From Aspidapion aeneum (taxonomy: Eukaryota > Arthropoda > Insecta > Coleoptera > Brentidae): a DNA stretch of 64,000 nt. Both the position numbers and the translations under genes were made by a program. Shown piece by piece: positions 46,208 to 56,487 of the stretch. Numbering within the stretch: the stretch's first letter is position 1; each line of letters opens with the position of its first letter. Below the pieces are notes generated by a model that saw only the letters and a program-made list of their open reading frames with translations, was not told the DNA's origin and did not search any database. The DNA is taken from the NCBI GenBank assembly GCA_963576565.1, contig OY755040.1:83051321-83115320 (forward strand). The letters are read 5' to 3'.

Positions 46208-46803
46208 TTGTGTGAGGAAAAAGTAGTGGTTTTCTATAAATTAAAAAAAGAACTAAAACATTTTCGGAATATGAGAATAAACACGCCATTTTGAAGAATC
46301 AAGTATGATTCTGTCCGCCATCTTAAATTTTAAGATGGCGATAAATTTTGCTCATGGTCTTTAAAAAGCAATCAATTCTCACCAGGATGTTTTTTATTTT
46401 ATTAAAATCCATTTAGTAGTAATGAAGTTATTAGGAAATAAATGCAGACATGATTGGCAAGGCAATCGCATAATATGCAAAAGAATGGTTGAAACAAAAA
46501 TATCTTTTTTAGAACCACTGAACCGATTTTGCTAGTTAATACCTTGTTGTGCGAGGCAAGAATGCAGCTTTTTAACTAATTTAAAAAAATAATTAAAACA
46601 TGTTCGCAACACAAGAATAAACGAGCATCTTTGAATGGTACATTTTAATTTCGTCCGCCATCTTGGATTTTGAGATGGCGGATAAAAAATGTATTTAGTC
46701 AAAACTCTTAATTTTCTATCAAATGCAGATTGTCTCATTAAAATCAATTGTATAGTTCAAAAGCTATAATGAAAAAAAAAATCGTTTTTTTTGGTCCACC
46801 CAG
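46208..46803. repeat. Right arm of the inverted-repeat transposon, outer block
   Basis: Inverted counterpart of 10786-11290: it contains CCGCCATCTTAAATTTTAAG, ACCGATTTTGCTAG and the terminal GGTCCACCCAG. Noncoding. Confidence 0.8.
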
Positions 46804-47147
46804 TATATCCCTCTTTACGCGGCCGATGTGTTTTTACGGAATCTTTCTCAATCAGTTGTTATAGAAAAATATCTTGTTCATCTTTGGAATGAAACCCGTT
46901 AAACTTGGTACATCTACAAACGAAATGTTTTCTATAACATACTATATAAATTCAATGCAAAGAAAAATCCTTATCTGCAATCTGGATCAGTGACTCTTGC
47001 TGGCAACTTTTTCAGTTTCCAGTTGATATGTTCAATACCTTTGACTTTAGCATTTTTGATTACAAATCGCTTATACTGTTCTGGACCTCGTTTTCTCTTT
47101 TTTAAGGGCTGTTGAATCATTTCTTCATCACTATTTGCATCTGACAT
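46804..47147 (-). pseudogene. Unnamed repeat-family protein, N-terminal half
   Basis: Minus-strand ATG at 47147 starts MSDANSDEEMIQQPLKKRKR, then a basic region (GPEQYKRFVIKNAKVKGIEH) and ARVTDPDCR, where the frame breaks at about 46971. Another frame resumes CRCTKFNGFHSKDEQDIF and QLIEKDSVKTHRPRKEGY up to the transposon edge. The Cys-rich block followed by a polar segment and RPR-x-x-x-G is the N-terminal arrangement of the same insect multicopy family whose downstream half lies at 10150-10785. The match in family and the clean frame across the TATATA site show that the two pieces were one gene. Role unknown. Confidence 0.65.
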
Positions 47148-48354
47148 TTTTGAAACGAGAAATTTGCAGTACACACCAGAGAAGTAAACAATAAACTGAC
47201 AACTGACTTGGCGGCAACGATCATGCGTTATGCGCCCCCACCATCAAATCAGCCACTTCGTGCAAAAACCACCCAAGTCAGCGACTAATGTGCTTTTTCT
47301 ACTGAACAAACAAATCTGGGTATTAATATTTTTGGAATGGTTAATAGGACTTGTGCGGTTTTAACACAAAGTGTGTAAATTGGTATAACAAACACGTTCA
47401 TGGCAAAAACCCATTTTTAGAAAAAACTGACTTGTGTCGTTTTTGAAATGAGCGATTTAGTTATAGTATACGTGTGAGCTAATATGTAGTTTTAGAAAAA
47501 TAAACATAATTTTAGGTTTTTTTACGAAGATATGCCAAATATGAAAATAATATGAAAAATAATTACCAAATTGCAAATAATGCAAGGACCTAAAACTATA
47601 AACACCAAGTGAAATTAAAGAAACAAAAATAAGAAAAAAAAAATGTGTGTGCTTAAGACCACACGGCAGAAGTGTAAACTTCAACAAGGCGAAATTAATA
47701 ATACTGGCCTTCACCTGCATCATCATATTGCTCGCTGAATGTTTTTCTCACAGTTAGTCGACTCGAGCCGACTTCACCCGAATGAGCATTACATAGCTGA
47801 GCCTGATGGCTCAGTTCAATTCACTACCCACAAAAACTGCTAAACGCGCCTAAAGAAGTTTTTATACGACTGTCTTGTAAAAGGGGGTTTTGCGCACGGA
47901 GAACACGATCTGAAAATGGCATTTTGCGCACGCTGTGTGCAAAACGTTTTGCACACGCTTATGTCATTTTTGCGCACGCCTATGTCATTTCTGCATACGG
48001 GTCTCCCGTCATTGTGATTTTTGTTGTTGTCACCCATCAATATAAGTTGCCTTAGTTCCGTAGCAACCGTCACTGCTCGTATGTTTTGTTGATTAGATAC
48101 GTCAAAAAATTGTTGAATTTTTAAAGTTTTCTTGTAAAAATGTCGGAAATAAAAACAAGTTAAATTAAAATTTGATTTTTCTTTCTTTATTAGCAGTCGT
48201 ATAAAAAATATTGTAAAAAACTCGTTTGAAAACCTCTTTGCACACTCCCTCGACTTGTAGACCTCGCCTTCGGCTCGGTCTACCAAACTGTCTCGATCGT
48301 GTGCAAAGAGTCGTTTTCAAACCTTGTTGTTTAAATAACTATTACACTTCAAAA
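47148..48354. other. Noncoding stretch with repeat pieces
   Basis: No supported gene. 47565-47640 is another copy of the AAATTGCAAATAATGCAAGG repeat found in the foldback at 48355-49285. Around 47890-48000 there is an imperfect tandem of TTTTGCGCACGC-type units. A minus-strand open frame (47840-48286, starting MVDRAEGEVYKSRECAKRF) overlaps these units and resembles repeat-derived open frames; I do not call it a gene. Confidence 0.5.
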
Positions 48355-49285
48355 AAAAGTGTTTCTGTCTTCGGCCGAAATCGAAACCTCTTGCTCTGTA
48401 CGCAAACATTCTAAGCATTGAACCACCGAAGACCACACATAAATTTTCGAAAATCTTCCATCTATGCAGGTGCGGGGTGTCTCAATACAAGAACGAGAAA
48501 TTCTCGGGGTATTAACTCGATTAAGTCATCCAACTGATCTCTTTAATTCTTCTTTCCCACTGTCAAAGGTATGGTAACTCGAATTAGACGTAGAGAATCA
48601 ACGTCTGAAAGCATGAGATCATCTTTTCGTGTGTTAAAATTTCTGATCGCAATGGGCGATTGCCAATATAATTATCAAATATCAAATTGCAAATAATGCA
48701 AGGACCTAAAACTATAAACAACAAGTGAAATTAAAGAAATAAAAATAAGAGACTTGGTCAAGTTAATACCCTGAGCATTTCTCGTTCTTGTATTGAGACA
48801 CCGCGCACCTGCATAGATGAAAGATTTCCGAAAATGTATGTGTGGTCTTCGGTGGTTCAATGCTTAGAATGTTTGCGTACAGAGTAAGAGGTTTCGGGTT
48901 CGAGTCCCGGCCGAAGATAGAAACACTTTTTTCTTATTTTTCTTTATTTAATTTCACTTGTTGTTTATAGTTTTAGGTCCTTGCATTATTTGCAATTTGG
49001 TATTTGAAAATTATATTGGTAATCAGAAATTTTAACACACTAAAAGGTGATCTCATGCTTTCAGACGTTGATTTTTTACGTCTAATTAATTTGAGTTATC
49101 ATACCTTTGACAGTGGGAAAGAAGAATTAAAGAGATCAGTTGGAAGACTTGGTCGAGTTAATACCCTGAGAATTTCCCGTTCTTGCATAGATGGAAGATT
49201 TCCTAAAATTTATGTGTGGTCTTCTGTGGTTCAATGGTTCCGGATTCGAGTCCCGGCCGAAGACAGAAACACTTTTTTCTTATTT
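48355..49285. mobile_element. Foldback repeat carrying three tRNA-like modules
   Basis: Arms of about 350-400 bp (48355-48750 and 48935-49285) are inverted copies sharing TTAGGTCCTTGCATTATTTG, TGATCTCATGCTTTCAGACG and GAAGAATTAAAGAGATCAGT. The spacer (48751-48934) holds a further copy of the arm's outer part. Each module ends in a tRNA-like head followed by AGAAACACTTTTTTCTTATT. The best head is 48846-48917; the left-arm one (about 48365-48436, minus) has lost part of the T arm, and the right-arm one (about 49212-49265, plus) has lost the anticodon arm. This looks like a tRNA-derived SINE family multiplied and inverted locally. Confidence 0.7.
48846..48917 (+). tRNA. tRNA-like head of a SINE, apparent anticodon ACA
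   Basis: 72 nt fold as a cloverleaf: acceptor TCTTCGG/CCGAAGA (7 bp), D arm GTTC/GAAT, anticodon arm TTTGC/GTAAG with loop GTACAGA (anticodon ACA), and T arm TCGGG/CCCGG with loop TTCGAGT. A box (TGGTTCAATGC) and B box (GGTTCGAGTCC) are good RNA polymerase III promoters. Its repeated, truncated neighbours and the rare anticodon argue for a SINE-derived pseudo-tRNA rather than a working tRNA gene. Confidence 0.55.
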
Positions 49286-49469
49286 TTCTTTGAAAAGTTG
49301 AAAGCTCTTTGTTATATTACCTTAATTACTTTCTTGAAATTTAAGCCTGGCTAAGTACCGCCTTTTTTTCTATCTTCGTGGAAGTGTCCGAGGCCGCCTA
49401 GAAGTCTAGAGGAATTGTTTTTCCACCATAATAAAAGTACTATTGTGTAATTTGAATTTTTTTTTTTAG

Positions 49470-49634
49470 GGTCATTGGTTACAAGTGTTAATACCAGACG
49501 ACTTAGCCCAAGACATGGCTGTCACTTTTCAAACTTTGGCAACACCGGAGGCCTTGTCCCTTCCTAAAACGTTCTCTTGGCCCGACAGAAATTTGGCAAT
49601 CACGATTGTAGCGGACAAGTTATAGCAATTTAAG
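49470..49634 (+). other. Splice-bounded exon candidate of unknown gene
   Basis: A long T-rich tract ending TTTTTTTAG precedes GGTCATTGG at 49470, and AATTTAAG|GTAGGC follows at 49634, giving plausible acceptor and donor. The 165 bp (55 codons, phase 0 at both ends) read GHWLQVLIPDDLAQDMAVTF and PEALSLPKTFSWPDRNLAIT, with one in-frame TAG at 49623-49625, nine bases before the donor. Base composition is less AT-rich than the surroundings. I do not recognise the protein. It could be a host exon (last codons read as a terminal exon), a decayed exon, or chance. Confidence 0.4.
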
Positions 49635-49849
49635 GTAGGCACAAATATGAATGAATATATCGAAGTGATCCAAAACTTACTGGACTAATAGAATAGTACA
49701 AATTATTTATTAAGTATGAAAACTGTTGGAAATGCAAGGAGATATATCGCAGCCAGTGAGAAAAATACATTAGACTCGATCCGAGTTATTAGGATTTATA
49801 CCGTCAACACCAAACCCGTGGTAAAAAAATATTTTTAAATTTTTACCTT

Positions 49850-50060
49850 CGTAGCCCGCGTAAATGGCTAGAGAGGTATTGTTTCTGACGAAAATTTTTT
49901 TTTAAAGAAATATTGTCGTGACATCTGTCCGTGTGAGCGTTTGTGTGTGTCACCCATGATGTCTTCTAAACCGATTTTTATGAAATTTTCAGGTAAAATA
50001 GCTTAATAAAGTCAATGACAATTTTTTGACAGTTAAAATTTTTTTAAAATTTAATATTTT
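49850..50060 (+). repeat. Dispersed repeat, copy X (left part)
   Basis: AGCCCGCGTAAATGGCTAGA and CTAAACCGATTTTTATGAAA recur in the same order at 55175-55375. The rest of this copy seems to continue at about 52380-52565 and 54150-54210, having been split by LINE-D and by the Tc1-like element. Confidence 0.6.
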
Positions 50061-50164
50061 TCTTTCTAATCTGGTAAAAGACTTTTAACCAATTGACTTT
50101 TACTGTGAGTATTCTGTATGCGAAGTGATAAATAACAAATCAAAGTATATTTTTCTTTGCATAT

Positions 50165-52320
50165 ACAGGTCCCCCAATTAAGGTGATATTCATGTTTTTC
50201 AAAGTAGAATCAGTGAGGTATTAGATATAATATACAATCCAGTTAAAAATCTAATTTTAGTTGGTGGTTTTAATTGTCATTATGAAAAAAACTCTCACTC
50301 ACAAGCAGTGAACCAACCGATTTTAAACTATTCATTATTTCTACATATTTTAGGTATTACAAGACCTAGCTCTGAGTCACAATTAGATAACATATATAGC
50401 AACGTAGGCAATGAACAAAAAAGTGAGGGCTACATCTATAAAACGAACATATCTGATCACTATGGGTAATATATGCATTTTTATGAAGGCTCTTCAAGTA
50501 AGGTATGTATTACTAAAAAACGGTTTTTCAACAGTCAAAATATCACTAACTTTTAAATATCCTTGCAACAAGAGAACTGGCAATCAGTCTTCGACACTTC
50601 AGTTCCAAATAAAAGCTATGAATCTTTCAGCAATATATTTCAGTATTACTTTGCCTGGTGTTTTCCTGTACAAACAGCACGAGTCAAGGATAAAAACACA
50701 TGACTAACTAAAGAAATTCAAAGGTACTTTTCATACATCAAGGATCTATATGTAAATTACCAAACAACTAAAATTGAAATTCGTTTATCTCAGTACAAAA
50801 GCGAACGTAAGGAGTACAGGAAGTTCCTGGTTGGCATTAGAAAAAGTTTAAATGACAACAATCTATAATAAGATCTCAAAATAAAACTAAAACAATGTGG
50901 CAAATCTTTAACCATGAGACCAATCGGGTCAAGTCTCAAAGCAACATTACAATAAAAACATAATTCAAGATCCGAACATAATAGCACAAGAATTCTTAAA
51001 CCAGTTTTCCCTAGATCTAATACCTAACAATAGAGAAATAAAATATGAGAGTAAAATCCCTAACTCATTTTTCTTACACCTGTAAACAGTACCGAAATTT
51101 TTTCGATTATTAAAAAACTTCCAAATAAATTTTCATCAGGTTTGGTTGAAAATTCCAACATATATTTTAAAACAGGTTGATGAATACATATGTGAACCCC
51201 TTACACATATTATTAATTGTTGTTTTGTCAATGGAGAATTTTCTGCGCAACTAAAAAATAACCGAATTTCCAAAAAGGAGATAGAGAAGTTCTTTGTAAT
51301 TACAGGCCAGTATCTCTGCTGCCATCAGTGTCAAAAGTCTTTGCAAGGTCTATATACAATCGATTAATTAATTTTATAGAAAGAAACAACTTACTATAGG
51401 AATGCCAATATGGTTTTAGACCAAAAAAGTCCACATAGGAAGCAATTTTTAATGTCATAACAACAGTACAGAATAACCTGGGACAAGGACAAGAAACCGC
51501 AAGTATATACTTTGACCTTTCAAAGTCTTTTGATACTATAAATCACAACTTAGTTTTTGAAAAACTGCCACGTGTTGGCATTAGAGGGCTGCCTTTAAAA
51601 CTGTTACTGTTACAGGGGGTGGCTCAGGGATCGATCCTGGGGCCACTTAGCTTCCTGTGGCATGTTGATGAGGTCCAAGAAAAAATAACAGTTGGCAATG
51701 TAGCCCAGTTTGCTGATGATAAAACTGTGACTGCATCTGACTGACTTTTAAAATTTACAGATTTTTTAGGAATAACAATAGATTCATGTTTTTTTTGGGA
51801 ACAACAAAAAAATTAACTAAACAACAGACTTAATAGCTCTTGTGCTGTTATAAGACGTCTCAGAGATCTGGTTTCATTTGAGAGTCTTAAAACATACTAA
51901 TATGCAAGTATGCATAGTGTACTATACAGTATTATTTTTTGGGGGTCCTCCTCTTTTGCTATGGATGTTTTCCGAACGCAAAAAAACTTAAACCAGGCAC
52001 TTCATGTGCTCCGCACTTCACCAGAGTAAGAATACCGACAGTGCCGTCTATCTATTTCCTTAAACTTGTTATTTTTATTAAAAAACAAAGCCCTTTTTCC
52101 AACAAATAGTGACTGATACGGCAGTAATATAACCAGACCCAGAGCTGAGCTTGCGATTCCTATGTATAGATCAACATTTTTTGAAAAGGGACCATTTTAT
52201 AAAGTTTTAAAAGCGTACAACAGTCTACCAACAGAGATCAAATTAATTGAGAATGAAATAAAATTTAAAAACGCTACAGAAAACTATCTTTACCAAAAAT
52301 GTTTATATGTATTTATTTAG
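50165..52320 (+). pseudogene. LINE-D relic (endonuclease to RT C-terminus)
   Basis: The endonuclease portion shows NLILVGGFNCHYEKNSHSQ and SESQLDNIYSN (about 50235-50405). After a linker (TKEIQRYFSYIKDLYVNYQT) the RT region, in shifting frames from about 51120, shows KLPNKFSSG, PTYILKQVDEYICEPLTHII, SVSKVFARSIYNRL, YGFRPKKST, motif A SIYFDLSKSFDTINHN, GVAQGSILGPLSFL and catalytic QFADDKTV (about 51708). A thumb with FLGITIDSCFF and a C-terminal region (RPRAELAIPMYRSTFFEKGP) end at a stop at 52318-52320. Many frameshifts and stops are present. Probably Jockey/CR1-like; the clade is inferred. Confidence 0.85.
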
Positions 52321-52379
52321 GTATTTCACTTACTAATTTAAAATGAAATAAAATATTGTTCCAACTATTTTGTACAAAT

Positions 52380-52565
52380 TTTTTTGAGTATGCAGTTTTC
52401 GAAATATAGTAGAACACATTTTTCTCAAAAATTTATGTTATATCCAATAATTTCATAGGGGCTGTCGTTTCTAAGATATTTACAAAAACCTGTTTTCAAG
52501 GCTGATATAACAAGGAATTCACTTGTAGTGAACTGTTGTGCAAGGAAAATATCATATCCATTATA
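52380..52565 (+). repeat. Dispersed repeat, copy X (middle part)
   Basis: TTCTAAGATATTTACAAAAA and CTGTTTTCAAGGCTGATATA match 55590-55620 in the same orientation. The copy ends where the Tc1-like element inserted and seems to resume at 54150. Confidence 0.6.
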
Positions 52566-54147
52566 AACTTGCGTGCATAGAAATCGGCCCACTGTAAACT
52601 TTTGACTTTAACTATATTTTTTTTTTAATTATTCATCAGATCAAAAAAAGAAATATGCTGTTTGAAAGACAATTTAATATGCTTTAATCTGAGTATAAAT
52701 TTATAAAAACTTATTTCGACTTCCTATGTTTAACATAGTGAAATTAATGCATTAAGCAAATTAAGCTTTTCTTTTATTAACAGAAATAGGGTTATTGACA
52801 ATTTAAAACTTAAACACTTTATTTTTCAATAATGGGTATGACCTCCTCTTGCCCTAATAACATCTCTCATACGATTAGGCATAGATCTTTTTGAGTTAGC
52901 TATTGTTTCTTGTGGGACGTTAAGCCACTCTTCTTCTACTGCAACAAAAAGCTCTGGAATCGAGTTTGAGGTAGGAAGTCTAGGTCGAATTCTTCTTTTT
53001 AACTCATCCCATAAATGTTCAATCGGATTTAGGTCGGGACTGTATGCTGACCACTCCGAAAACCGACTTCTGCAATGTAATCTTGCACAATTCTTGCGGT
53101 GTGCGGCCTTGCATTTTCATGCATAAAGGTAAATTCGTCTCCAATGTAGTCGACGTAAGGTACCACATGAATTTCTAAAATCTCTTGGATATATCTATCA
53201 GCCGTTAAACTTCTTCTTACGTGAACACGGTCGCCCCTACGAATAAACACAGGGCCGGTTCGTGCTCCTATAGAAATTGCACCCCAGATTATGCAGGAAC
53301 CACGTCCATAAGCACTCCGCTCTTCAAAGCAGCAATCTGCAAATCGCTCACTTGGTCTTCGGTACACTTTTCTTCTTCGGTCGCTACCATGGAGGCATAT
53401 TCTGGACTCATCTAAGAACAGAACAGATCCCCATTGTTCCAACGTCCAATTCAGATGATCCCGTATAAAACGCAGGCGTGCTTGGCGATGAGCTGGAGTA
53501 TGTTTTGGACCAATCGCAGGTGTTATAGGGGTCAGGTTATTTTCCTGCAGTCTTTGTCTTACTGTCCACTGGCTAATAGCTACTCGTCGCACCTCACGGA
53601 GCTGTCGTTGCACTTGAACGGCATTAAGGTGATGATTTCTTAATGTTGTTGACACAATAAAGCGGTCATCATGAGCGGTTGTAAATCGCCTTCTGCCTGT
53701 TCCAGGTCGCCTATGAAAGTCTCCAGTCTCCTCATAACGCTGGTACACTCTTCGAACCGATGCGCGGGTCATATTCAATTGTCTTGCAACAGCTCGCTGA
53801 CTAAGTCCATTTTCGATTAAAGCAATAACTTGGGCGGCTTTTTGTGGTGTAGTATGCATTAAACTTACACACTTGAATACTATTGAGATTTTAAAAAACG
53901 AATAATATGCAAATTTCAGTTGCAAACTCAATTTGACAAAATTGTTATTTTCGTTACAATCACCACATCGCATATACACGATAAGCCTTCTTAAAAAATT
54001 TATACTCACATTATAGCATATTATTATTATTTTTTTTAAATTAATTTCAAACAGCATATTTCTTTTTTTGATCTGATGAATAATTCTTTAAAAAAATATA
54101 GTTAAAGTCAAAAGTTTACAGTGTGCCGATTTCTATGCCCGCAAGTG
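52566..54147 (-). mobile_element. Tc1-like DNA transposon
   Basis: Inverted ends of at least 100 bp: left AACTTGCGTGCATAGAAATC, right (minus strand) CACTTGCGGGCATAGAAATC, then CACTGTAAACTTTTGACTTT on both sides. TA is duplicated at 52564-52565 and 54148-54149. The 1.58-kb length and one transposase gene on the minus strand match Tc1/mariner elements. It sits inside a dispersed repeat whose undisturbed relative is at about 55497-55700, which confirms the edges. Confidence 0.9.
52826..53859 (-). pseudogene. Tc1-like transposase (one frameshift, altered catalytic residue)
   Basis: The start is taken at 53859 (MHTTPQKAAQVIALIENGLS); the longer upstream frame runs into the terminal repeat. Residues 1-110 form paired helix-turn-helix DNA-binding regions (QRAVARQLNMTRASVRRVYQ, then TVRQRLQENNL). 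A GRRR hook (RRPGTGRRRF) lies between them. The catalytic domain shows VLFLDESRICLHGSDRRRKV (first Asp) and GAISIGARTGPVFI. FMHENARPHTARIV carries Glu where the family has the second catalytic Asp. A one-base deletion near 53056 shifts the frame, after which YSPDLNPIEHLWDEL (catalytic Glu) and the C-terminus to the stop at 52826 are intact. Length, about 344 codons, is normal for the family. The cut-and-paste activity is probably lost. Confidence 0.9.
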
Positions 54148-54149
54148 TA

Positions 54150-55164
54150 GATCCATTTATTTTAATTTATTTATTTATTAACATAATTATGATATAAGTC
54201 TTTTTGATAGTTGTTAAAGTAGGTAGAATTATTTTTCATATTTGTAGAAAATAAATTAAGAAATATATGTGTGTTCATAAATTTCGAGGCTGTTAACTCT
54301 GAGTCCTAATGTTCCTCTTGAAAAACTCCACCAAATCGTTATTTTAGAGTATTAGTCCAGGTTAACATCACGCAGTAACCTATTAAATAACTAAGCCTAA
54401 AAAATTACAGTTAAATGTCATTTATTGTTAAAAAAATTCTTCTTAAATTAAGTTTTGTCAATACCTTTGTAAATCAAGTCAATCTATGGCTTGATTTTAA
54501 CTTTTTTTGATGTAGTGTTTAATAAAATGCTAATGTTTTTATCAATTAAAACGATTTTCTTTAACTTCACAGAGCCTGGCTGTCTAACTGTCTACCAAAT
54601 GTTGCGATTCATTTTTGACAAACTTGCACTTTCCAACAGTTTGCTTGCTGTTATTATTATTTTTATTTTTTGCTTTTTTAAGAGGTGTACGGTCTGGTCT
54701 ACTATGTAAAAGTTAAATGACGTTTTTATTTATATATAAAATACAATATGTGCGAAAAACGATGACTCAAGAACACCGAAAAAAATACAAAACCAAATGA
54801 TACCTATTCGTGGACACCTAAAAATGAGCCTATGTCTACTTTTCGATATCCTTAGTGGTGCAAAAATTATCTGTATATTTTAAAAAGATAATTTTTTTAA
54901 AAATACCCTTACAGTGCGGACAGACCAAGCAAGGTTTGGGCAGTTAAGCGAAGGCTCAAAAAGCAAAGTTGGGCTATTTGAAGCAATGCACTGTTTCTGT
55001 GTATTTTAGAAATGTATTTAATATGACGATATTAAAAAAGTGCGAGTGTACAAACAATTTGCAATTGAAGTGACTGATGCTGATATCAATAAATAAGCCT
55101 TGAACATCTACGGGGAGACCCAAAACCACAAGGAGATTTCTCTACCTCTTATTTTCTAAAATTT
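54150..55164. other. Noncoding stretch
   Basis: No gene seen. 54150-54210 resembles 55690-55740 and is likely the last part of the dispersed repeat split by the Tc1-like element. TTACAGTGCGGACA at about 54910 resembles the end of the Transib-like element, without a visible partner. Confidence 0.5.
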
Positions 55165-55740
55165 TTCCCTTTCTAGCCCGCGTAGAAATGGCTAGAGAAG
55201 GTATTATTTTCGACGAATTTTTTTTTTTGATATAACCCCAAAAATGTGTTATTTGGAGGTATTTTGACCTATCTTAGCAATATCGTCGTGATGTCTATCG
55301 GTGTGTCTATATATTATTTCTGTCCGTAACATGATAGCTCCTAAACCGCTGAACCGATTTTCATGAAATTTTCAGGTAAAATAGTGCTCGACACTCTTAC
55401 AAGCTGATTAGATTTTGGTCAAAATCCATTAATGCTAATGACTGTTTTTTGACAATTAAAAACTTTAAAACATGCTAACTTTTTAACGCAGTATCGTATC
55501 ACTGTTTTCGGAGTATGGTAGACTATATTTTGCTCAATAATTCGTGTTAAGACCAAACACTTCGTAGGAGCTTTAGTTTCTGAGATATTTACAAAAAAAC
55601 TGTTTTCAAGGCTAATATATTATCATGGCTTCACTTGAAATGTGATAATAGGCGAGCTAGGAAAGTGTCAGATCCGTCATGGATCCATGTATTTTATTGA
55701 TAGTTTAGATTTTTTAAAATTATATTAACAAACGTAAAGT
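55165..55740 (+). repeat. Dispersed repeat, copy Y (uninterrupted)
   Basis: Shares ordered blocks with copy X: AGCCCGCGTAGAAATGGCTA, AACCGATTTTCATGAAATTT, TTTTTTGACAATTAAAAACT, CTGTTTTCAAGGCTAATATA and GATCCATGTATTTTATTGAT. It is useful as the empty-site reference for the LINE-D and Tc1 insertions. No coding capacity. Confidence 0.6.
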
Positions 55741-56141
55741 TTAGTACCCGTGAATAAGGGAAAATTAAAATAAATAAATTTTATTAAAAATAAGCCGTTT
55801 GTTTTATAAACATCGATAAAAAAAAGTTGTTTGTTGGTGTGTTCCTCATACAGGTTTTCCCAGAAATAATGGTACAGGTTGATTTTTTATAAACGTACTT
55901 CGCCAAATGTTTTTATTATTTGCCGTAGATAAATAAAAGAAAACTGTACTAATTATGCATTATTGATACTGTATAAGAGTTACAACGATAAGACAAATTT
56001 TTTTTAATTAGTTGCCTGTATTTTAAGACACTTTTAGATTCGTCTTTTTGTTCTGATTAAAATAAATATTTTCTGAGATATAATACATTATCTCTTATCC
56101 CTTATTTTGTTTTGCTACCTAATTCACATACCTAGTTTTAC

Positions 56142-56203
56142 CTAGAGACCCCGTGTATATGACATATTTTAATTAAAATATGTCATACATACAGGGTCTC
56201 TAG
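56142..56203. repeat. Near-perfect short hairpin
   Basis: CTAGAGACCCCGTGTATATG pairs with CATACATACAGGGTCTCTAG around the centre ATTTTAATTAAAAT. Arms are about 30 bp with very few mismatches. Confidence 0.8.
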
Positions 56204-56316
56204 TTCTACCCAGTTTTACCATAGAAGTTTTGACAAATTTAAATGCGCTAATCTCAGAAAATATTTATGTATATTTTTGAAATCAAAAATAAAATAAAAA
56301 TCTAAAAATTAAGAAA

Positions 56317-56487
56317 TATACAGGGTGTTTCAATTTTAAAAATGTTTTAATTTATTGTAAACCGTACATAGTAACCGCTGTTAAAAAAAGTTTTACATCA
56401 TTTATTTTCAGTCTTTGTTTCATCTTTCTACAGCAAATAATAAGAAAGTTATGGCGAGGTAAGTTTATATCAAAATCACCCTGTATA
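56317..56487. mobile_element. Small mariner-type MITE
   Basis: TATACAGGGTGTTTCAATTT at the left and AAAATCACCCTGTATA at the right are inverted, about 170 bp apart, with TA-rich flanks. Ends of the ACAGGGTG class are common in insect Tc1/mariner-type MITEs. A related single end (ACACCCTGTACATA) occurs at about 56965. Confidence 0.6.

Larger units (their letters stand above)
10786..46803. mobile_element. Inverted-repeat DNA transposon, expanded by nested insertions
   Basis: The left end CCGGGTGGGCCAAAAAAACC (10786) and the right end read on the minus strand CTGGGTGGACCAAAAAAAAC (46803) are inverted copies. Each is flanked by TATA (10782-10785, 46804-46807), which fits TA target duplication in a TATATA site. 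Without the insert, the minus-strand frame closes as GGA TAT ATA CCA, joining the two halves of one coding sequence. The arms continue inward as matched inverted blocks: 10786-11397 with 46803-46208, 11330-11397 with about 42850-42785, 15835-16409 with 42780-42408 and 35784-35568, and 34698-34754 with 35563-35498. The unique centre (about 34766-35485) carries a captured gene fragment. No transposase was recognised. Most of the 36 kb is later insertions; the original element was probably a few kb. Confidence 0.8.

Noticed and set aside
47840..48286. A 148-codon minus-strand open frame starting MVDRAEGEVYKSRECAKRF.
   Set aside because: It runs through imperfect tandem repeats and has no recognisable domain. 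It is likely a chance frame or repeat-derived.
48846..48917. A functional tRNA-Cys(ACA) gene.
   Set aside because: The anticodon is unusual, and truncated copies with the same flanks lie on both sides, which indicates a SINE head.
54905..54925. TTACAGTGCGGACA as another Transib-like end.
   Set aside because: Only one end is visible, with no inverted partner and no 5-bp duplication.
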